Below the pieces are notes generated by a model, which made no database searches, was not told the origin of the DNA, and saw nothing but the letters and a program-made list of their open reading frames with translations. A stretch of 64,000 bases of DNA from Oxyruncus cristatus (taxonomy: Eukaryota > Chordata > Aves > Passeriformes > Cotingidae). Below are positions 51,601-60,600 of the stretch, one piece after another. Made by a program: the position numbers and the translations under genes. The stretch lies in assembly GCA_013399855.1 (NCBI GenBank), contig VXAY01006827.1, positions 818,395-882,394 on the forward strand, written 5' to 3'. Position 1 is the stretch's first letter. Each line of letters begins with the position of its first letter.

Positions 51601-54600
51601 GTATTTTTGTAGCATTCACGTCACAAAACTAAAAGGGACTTTTACTTTTTTTAATTATTTATATATTTATTTTCCACAAGGTAATTGGTTTTACTTCATG
51701 TGAAGTGCTTCCAGAAATCTTTCCTGGAAATCCAAGGCTAAGTGCTTAGCTCAAGATTTATGGAAAGTCCTTAACACTGAAAGAACTATACACCCTGCCA
51801 TGTGATCTTACAGCTCGGTGTTTTCAGACCCACTGCCATGTCCCCTCCTCCACGTATCTGACAGTTGTCCTACCCATTTCTGAGGAAATTCCTCCAGCTT
51901 TTGCTTCCCCATTCCCAAAGCAAATGATTTGTTAACTCTTTCAATGAACTTCCAGAGAACTGCTGCTTACCAGGAAGGTAATCCCACTGGATTCCTTTAA
52001 ATGGACTGCTGAAGCACTATGTGCACTACATTTACTAGCATGTGGCTACTTACCAGAAAGAAGAACAGTTGGCAGAATACCATCTTCTTGGGGAAGAAAA
52101 AAAGTTCTGATTATTAGACTTCTTATCTTTCAAAAGCATTATCTTAGCCTTATTAACATGTTTCTGTAGCTGTGTGTCTCTCTGCTTTACTTTTCCGGTT
52201 AGCAGAATGAAGAATGAATAATAAAAGTAATTTCTGACAGAGAAACTCAAATCTTCCCTCTGAGATGAAAGAGAACATCCATTTTTTTCTCCTTCAGAAT
52301 GCCAGGTGGCAGTTACATCCAGTAAAACTGGAAGCCAGAACAAAGAGGTCTCTCAGCTTGATACTCTTCCTGCAAGAGGCACATGAGGTCACTGATGCAT
52401 GAGATCCAATCTAAGAGAAATGTTTCTCTTGTTTTCAGCCAGAGTATGAACAGAAGTGTCTAGAAAAGTTTCCTTTAAGCCTTATGTGTTTAAACATTAT
52501 GCCAAAACTTATGCTTTGAAAGGCAGCAAATAGTCTTTCTCTCCTTGCAGGAACTTTTTCCTAGTTTAGAATTGTGTTATATACATCAACCAGCCCTACC
52601 CTAGACTTCATTTCAAGGATTTGCTCTCAAAATTATGTGAAGCTAGGAAGCTTCTCATCTCAAGACTCATTAGATTAGCCTTCCAAAACGCAAGATTTTA
52701 CTTTCTTTTGAATTCAAAGTAGTGGTCATCATTTTGTCCTACTTTTGCTCTAAGAAGGCAGAACAAAATTATGAATTGGGTGCAGTTTACTTGCTGATTC
52801 TCAAACAATCATGTGGCTACGTTTATTTTTCTGTGACTGTTCCCATTGCTTTTTTTCCACCTGTCACTCCTAGGGAGTTCTGAAATCCATGTTTCTTTAT
52901 TGTCTTAACCTTCAAGGCCAGCCTATCTTCAGAATTGAATAGTGCTTTCAGTCCATCTCTCATAGGCTCGATTATTGTGTGGATCTTTTAGCTTGTGAGG
53001 AGATGTCCAGAGAAAAACACTGCTTTGGGGTCAATATGTAACTAAGTAATGCAGTGCCTTGAAACCTGCCACAGGAAGACAGAAATCTGAGTCCCAGAGG
53101 GCCTCAAGGCTCATTTCACTGAAGTTATGGAAGCTTTGAAGACTTGCTTGGGCAAGACTTGTGTTTCACACCTTTGAAAGGGAGCTACTTGGGTCTCTGT
53201 ACATACTCTTAGGAAAAACTGCAGAACAAACAACACCACTTCACGTTGCCTTTATTTGGGGTTAGAGAACTCTGTGGTCACAGTAATCCTTTGTCCACAA
53301 TAACCTCTTTTAGGAGTTTCCTTGCTATGCAATTTAACACCCTAATAAACACACTTCAGCAGCTCTAACATCTGCACAGTAGCCACTGCAACATTTTGTG
53401 GGCATAAAGTGCCTAGTTGAAGAGGCTAAGTCATTGGTGAGGGAATGACTGAGGTGAGAAAATGTTTTTCAGACTATATAAAAAATGTAATCTCTTATTT
53501 CCTCTTTGAGATATATTTTCATTGATCACTGCTCTGTTGGCTTCTGTATTAGGTGCTTTTGCATTAAGTGGTTCTCTGCATGCTGCTCATCTTAAAGTAG
53601 CAAAGACTTTTGTATTAACTGTCAGCTGGTTTCCAGCCAGAGAACTGCAATAATACTTTTTCTTCTTTCTTTTGAATGAGAAATCCTTTTGCTGACAAAA
53701 TAAGAAAGTGTCAGAACAAAACATCCAAATCAGCCTGATCAACGTCCCAAATAGCTTGTTTATAAACTTATCAGTTACTTCTGAAGTAATGGGTGGTATG
53801 CCAAAAAATCTGAATTTCTTATTCTCTTTTGCAGGATGAAAGGCTAAATTATGTGTTCGGTTGCTCTTGTGATCTGTGGAAAACAAATTTAAATTGCTCT
53901 AATATTATGTGTGCATTTCTGTTTTCAACCTGAAATTTCCAGCTTTCCTTCTTTGTCCCCTCTCTGTCTTTTAATCATATTTTTTACCCCTTTCTGTGTA
54001 AAAGGTGCTTTCATACCACCTGAACTTAAGGGCCTTCCAAAAGTTGTGGCAGGTCAGCAGCTTTAATTTATAATGTGAAGATTGCTGTGGGTACACCTGA
54101 GGGTGGGGTTCGGCTCAGGCTGACATTTTCCTTTCACTCTTTATTTCTGCATGAACAAACACCAGCAAGTTTCTGACTGACTTGCACTACTCTCATTATG
54201 CTAGAGACACGGGTTTTCTCTCTCTTTCAGAGAAATAGCTTTTCATAAGCTCATTTGCATCTTATTTACAGCTGGTTTTTCTCCCACGGTTTCCCTGCTC
54301 ATATCCTCTACACCACCTCTTGCTCAAACCCAGATATCACAGGACATGAAACCTCGCTGTCTCCGCTGTCGTCTCCCCCACTTTGTGGTACATCGCATGT
54401 TTCCACACTACAGGATCTTGCTCTCTGCCAGCTGCTGTCTTCTTATCACATTCTGTCTTTGTGTTCTTCTTCCAGTTCATTCAACTTTCAAGTACCCCAT
54501 AATGATCCCCCCCTTTTCTGCTATCACAGATTCATCTGCTCTGCATCTAAAGCTGTGTGGCACCAAAGAACATCTACCACCTACTCATTTGGCAATATAC

Positions 54601-57600
54601 AGTAGATGTTGTTTAAACATGCCATTGTTTCTACCACTACAGTGTAGTATTTTCTGTTACCATGGCCCAGAGCAAATGAATCCTCTACACATGATGCTCA
54701 GAGTAATCTATTATAGATTTTTTCAGGAATTTTGGGATTTCTGCCCCACCCCACTAGTGTATAATCAGTTATTCTGATATTCTGCTTGTTTCTCCTCTTA
54801 CCAACATTGTAAAGACCATCCCCTCTTTTATCTTCTATTCTGCTAACCTATTACATAGGTCTGGACAAACAAATACAGCTCAAACTATATTGAGAGGGTT
54901 TTTTAAATAAAATGAGTAAACCTTTTAGAAGTTAAAACAGTAGATTTTAAAGAATCCATATCTGTTTTCCTTACTGACCCACAAGAAAGCGTATTTGCAG
55001 TCGCCTATTTTCAAGTCATCAAAGTAAGAATAAATTACTACAAATGACTACCAAAACCTCCTGGATTTTTTTTCCAGGTTCTGAGTTTTGTCCGAACAGA
55101 ATGGGATCCCCTCCACGCCAGCTTCAGCACTCACCAGCCTTACCAGGTGCACACAGTGGAGCGCTCGGTGTCAGCAGCCAAGGAGCCCATGGCCGACAGC
55201 TGCGTCTACAAGTGCCTCAGGAACAAAATCCAGTGCGCAGCCATCACCAGGATACCGCTGCGATCCAGGGCCATCAGCTGCTGCAGGGATGTTACGGAAG
55301 ACAAACTAGTCCTGGGCTGTGAAGACTCGTCAATAGTTCTGTATGAAGCCTACAACCAAGTAACTCTGTTAGCCCAGGCAGACCTACTGCCCGCGGTGAT
55401 GACCTACCACCCTGCCGGTGCCGTATTCGTGGTCGGCAGCTCTCAAGGGGAGCTGCAACTTTTCGACACAGCACTGTCCCCAGTTAGAATTCAGCTCTTG
55501 GCACAAGACTATTCGCCTGAGGCAACTTTGCAGTGCAGCAAACACTTTGAGGTGCCTAGCAGCCTCGTCCAGATCCAGTGGGCTGCCCCTCCAGTTGCGT
55601 GTGTCAGCCCTGACAGCACCAATATTCATGATCTTTTGTTGGTTAGATTTGACAAAGGACCCTTGGGAGTACTTCACTTTAAACTTGGTAAGTTCCTAAG
55701 CACATGTGGTGAACCTTGAGCTCTCAAGGAAACATCTGTACCCCACAAGGTTTTTGTAGTTTGAAACACGCTAATTCTAGATATATGGGACCATAGCCTT
55801 AAAAGCAAATTGTTCCAATAATATCTGAAGATATGAACCAAGGAGTTCTTTATCCATTTCACAATGGCTTAATACCTTTTCATATGGGGTTGGACAGGTA
55901 GGACCCCAATCTGATGTCAGGTCAGCATCCCATCATGTTCCCTATTACTCTAATAAAGCATAACAATTTATCATATGGAGAATTCTTTTAATCTGTACTA
56001 TATAACTTTAGGAATAGTATTCATCCTGTAGCAATAGCCCTAACAAGCTAAAATAAACCATATTTAATAATAGAATAGTAATGCTATTTCTTTCCCAAAT
56101 TATTTTTTTATGTGTGTGTATGATGTATATTTGTCCCAGTACTCTGTTCTTCTGGCTTCAGTACATGAAGTTGCACCTTTTCTTTCCTTGAAGACTTTTC
56201 ACAGAGAAGAAAGTTCTTCATAACCTTCAGAGAAGTTTGGTCTCTCAACTACCTTGCAAGGAGTTGTGAATAAACGAATTAATAATACTAATTTTAGAAT
56301 TTATATAGCGTTTCTCATTTTAGGTGTAAGGATATCGGAAGAGTAAACCCACAACTATCTTCCTCTTACAAGCAGAATAACAAGAAGCAGAAAAGGAAAG
56401 CTAAAGGGCTTTCCAAAAGTCACACAGCGAGTCAGTGGCTGAACTAAGAATAAAACCCCTGCCGTGGCTCATCAGTGAGAACTGTATTAATTTCATTCAA
56501 GTCAGGCAAGTTACAGTGGTCTAAATCCACTGTGAGGGCTGAAAAATCAGTCATTCTTAAACCTTCTGACTCCCAAGCCAGTGTTTCAGCAGGGCAGACA
56601 GCCATCCTGGAAAATTTCAGCATTTTGCCCATTGTCCAAGAAAACAAGATTGCCTCTCTAGATCTTTGTGGGTGTTTTTAATGATTCTTTTGTGTAAAGC
56701 TTTTGAGATTAGAAACAAGCCTTTTTTAAAGAAAAACCAACAAACCCCCAAAAAAACCCAAAATAGCAACCTAGTTGACAGTAAGATTTGAAAATCTACT
56801 TCATTTCTTTACTTAATGAGACACACATCTGCTTTTGTGTGGGATAACCTGACTAAAAATACCACAGACCTAAAAATTTGAAAGACTGAATAATAAAACT
56901 TAACCAAGCATGCCACTGCAAAAAGGTAAATTCATATAATGTTTGCAACAAAAAAAATGTTGGATTGACTTCTAGTTGTGTAGTTTTAAAAGAGCTGATC
57001 CAGATTATTGCTGTTATCCAAAAAAACTACTAAAAAAAGCTGTTTACAGGTTATCGTTTATTTTGAGATAATTAGCTCCATTAAGTTCAATGACAGGTTT
57101 AATAGTTGCAGAGTACCCAGAACACTAATTATAGCAGCTATTTGATGTTTTTGTGCATGTTGGCCATCTGAAAAAAAACAAACTCTCTAAATTATCTGAG
57201 TCCTGATTTCGGCTGGGATGGAGTTGAGCTGGAGGCACTCTACCCACCTCTACCTTCCTTTTCTGCCGTCCTCCCTCTGAGGTTTTCTCACAACAGCTTT
57301 CCAGAAAGCACAGCTTTCCCCTTGCTATCTTTAGCACATTTATGTTCTTACCAAGGCAAGCAGGCTCTCAGTACAGGGATTTAGAGGCCTTTCCTGCTAA
57401 TTGCCAGCTTGTAAACTTAATTGGACTGTCTCCCTGGGCACCGTTCCTAAATCAATTAGGCAGTGAGTTGGCTGTCACCTCTTTTTCCCAAGCAGGTTGC
57501 CTGGAAGCGCACCACCCAGGAGAAGTCAAGCATCCAAATGGGAAGATGTTGACCTCTACAGCTGAAAGTTATCACATTTTAAAATTCATTCTGTATAATT

Positions 57601-60600
57601 ACTGTAAAACCTCTTCTAGGAAGAAGGCAAAGCTCTCTCCCTCTCTCTTTGTAGTCCACTGTGCAAAAATATGCTGTTCTCTATTTCATCCCGGTTTTCA
57701 GCTTTACATCTCTTCTGCTTAGTTTGCCACACTACCAAGGTAACTGTTGATTAGCTGGCCCTTCTTCACAGCCTCAGCAGTTTTTAGGTCTCTGCTGTTT
57801 GAGAAATAATGCAAATATAAGTTATACAGAAAATATAGGTGTCCATGACAGCAAGACCCAGACAGGCATTCAGGACTGAAATAAAATCCATAGTTAACAC
57901 ATGGCTTGGAATGGTTTCCCACAGAAGTCTGTTAAGAAACTGTGTCAATGAGAATAAGCAAATATATTTTTAACTTCCAGCTATATTATGATTTTGGACA
58001 AGTTCTCTGAATTATCCACTGGGCTGTCTATCCAGATTTCTTTCAGGAAAAGATTCATATTAAATATACCCTCAAACGTTAATGGCAGCTATCTTTGGTG
58101 TTAATGCCAAACTCATTTCCAAAAGCATTGCGGCTTCTTGTCATTGATGTCTTCCTAGATCTTGGATAATGCCAAACATGGTACTCATGCCAGTGGTTCA
58201 GCATTGCTGGCCTCAAAAGGCATTTTAAATATAATATTCTATTTAATTAACATGAAAATAAGTATTTTCACCTTCACGTAGTTGTTAATGTGAAGATTGC
58301 CCAGCTTCTGTAATACTTTAAAATACTTCAAACATTTAGGAAGAATAAAGTCTGCCATAAATATTAGATATTAACAGGTAAAACATGGCTATTACACATT
58401 GTAATGTCCACAGGCTTTAATACATGAAAATACATTAGAAAACCATGTCTTTTCTTTAATGATGCTAAAAAAATTAGGTATTTCTCTGTTCCAAAATATA
58501 AATATGTAAGTTTTTTGCCCCTCAAAGCATCAGATCTGTATATGCAAGTTCTTAGCAGGTTGCTTCTCCTCAAGCTATAGTCAGATGTTTTTCTTCACTT
58601 TTTTCCTCAATTCCTATTTTGCATCACAAACAGTATTTACAACAACATTTATGAAAGTTATATGAGGTATGTTTTATATATATCAGGTCTGCTTTTCTCT
58701 GTTATCAGACTTTGCTATCCCCAGTGAGTCGTATGGCTTTGATATCGGTATTGAAATTCAGCTTGTTCCCTTTCTCATCAGAACTTTCTTCTTAAAATTA
58801 GTTTTGACAAATAAGATCAGAATATAAATTGGGAAAATAAAAAAATGACATTATGTTTTCATTTAAAGAGAGAGAAAAAGTAAATTTATTCTGGTCTCTC
58901 TCTAATATTTGAAGGAGTACTGATAAAGAATACTCTGTCAGAGTGAGCAAGACTTGCTAAAATGCCATGTGTGGCCTATGTTACATGATCATTTGGCTAG
59001 TCAGAGACAATAAATAACATTACTTTCTGCAACATTTCAGACACCTTTTCTGCTCAGAAGCTGAGACCTACAAGTCAAGAAGCATTCTTATGGCAAACTT
59101 GTTCTTGGTTTCATGTACAGCCGTAATTCAAAGGTCTCTGGGTGTTGGTAACTTCCATGATATCCCCTCACAGTAAAAATGCTTCACTTAGAGAATATTA
59201 CCAGGCTAGAGGTAGGTTCCAGAGCCGTTGCAGTGTGGAGACTAATTGAGTAACAGTTGCTTTGAAGTTGGAGCTGCTGTACACTTGTATACACAGGTAC
59301 ATTTGTGGGGTTTAGTGTTCTTCTGCAGGATTTCCCTACAGAATGGAAATGCTGTGAAAATTTATTACCTACCATACAATAGTGATAAACTGTGAATAAA
59401 CTTTTCCTACCATGTCTAAAACAAACTTCATTACGTGATGTAGTCACCCGTGAGTTTTGGCTACGTCCACTCAACCTCCATGTGTGAAGTTCACTGATGA
59501 TTTTTCTCTGCTGTCCGAAGCACACTCAGCCTAAATATATCAAGATAAGAAGGAGCTACCTTGTGTAAAAATTTAATACTGAAACCCATCAACTTAGTTT
59601 TAAACAATGGCAATTATTTTTAACTGTGCTGAAAAGTAGTCAGCTACTGTTTGTACTGTTTGCTACTCTGTATCAAAGTATAAACCCATTGTCTTTGGTT
59701 TTAATATTTCCTCTTGAAGGTGTGATCACAAGAGGACAACTGGGCCTTGTGGAAATCATCCACCAGTACATTCGTTATGATGAGATACATGAGGCAATTA
59801 ATGTCCTGAACACCATGAACTGGAACACAATGGGTCATCAGTGCTATATCTGCTTGAGTGCCATTTGCAATCACCTTCTTAAACAAAAGCTTACACCAGA
59901 CAGGGAAGGTAAGAGACTCTTTATATTTCTAATGTATTTTTGTGGTCTCTTCATAATTCCTAAGTGGATTATGACAATGTATTTATTGACTGCGTAAAGA
60001 AGACAATAGTGAGTATCCAGACAGCCAGATTATGGTGCTTCATAATCACATATCACATGTAGACAAGTCATTTCAATAAAATCTGGGCTAATGTGTTGAC
60101 TACATTTTAGTTTGTACCAATAGTGATACTAAAATAATGCATATTTTAATATACATATGCTATAGGCATTACTTAATATATGGCATTAGCATATATATGC
60201 TGTAAGTTCACTGCGTTCTATAAATTTAGCTTATGTTACAGGCAAATAGTGCAGGATTTAAATGTTTGTTATGTATACATGCTGAGACAGCACCAACTTA
60301 AGGAGGGATGTTTTACTGCAACAGGGACAAGAGATTTTAGTATATTTTTTAAGGTGCTTTTGAAGGGTCATTCTTTCATTACAAGATACAAAGTCTTTGA
60401 ATACACTATCCTCTGCTGCCTCCTTTAGGATTAAAGCACTTGTCCTCACTGTAATCTGGCCCCCTGCAGTAGTAGCTGGGGTCCCTCACAAGAAATTATG
60501 AATTTTAGGTTTAGCCCCATCTCTGCTGAGGCCTGTTGTGATGCCTTCCTCTTGATTTGCTGTCTATCTTGAAACTCAATAGGCTTCAAGATTTGATGTG

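Noticed and set aside
54255..54777. Two overlapping open frames (116 and 143 codons) upstream of WDPCP exon 9
   Set aside because: They overlap in different frames in pyrimidine-rich intronic sequence, with no recognisable domain and no supporting splice context.
55088..55699. Additional open frames on both strands across WDPCP exon 9
   Set aside because: Shadows of the GC-rich coding exon; only the frame continuous with exons 8 and 10 carries conserved WDPCP motifs.
57206..57235. TTTCGGCTGGGATGGAGTTG, similar to the start of another avian ERV LTR
   Set aside because: Only about 20 bases agree and the downstream sequence does not follow any LTR I recognise.
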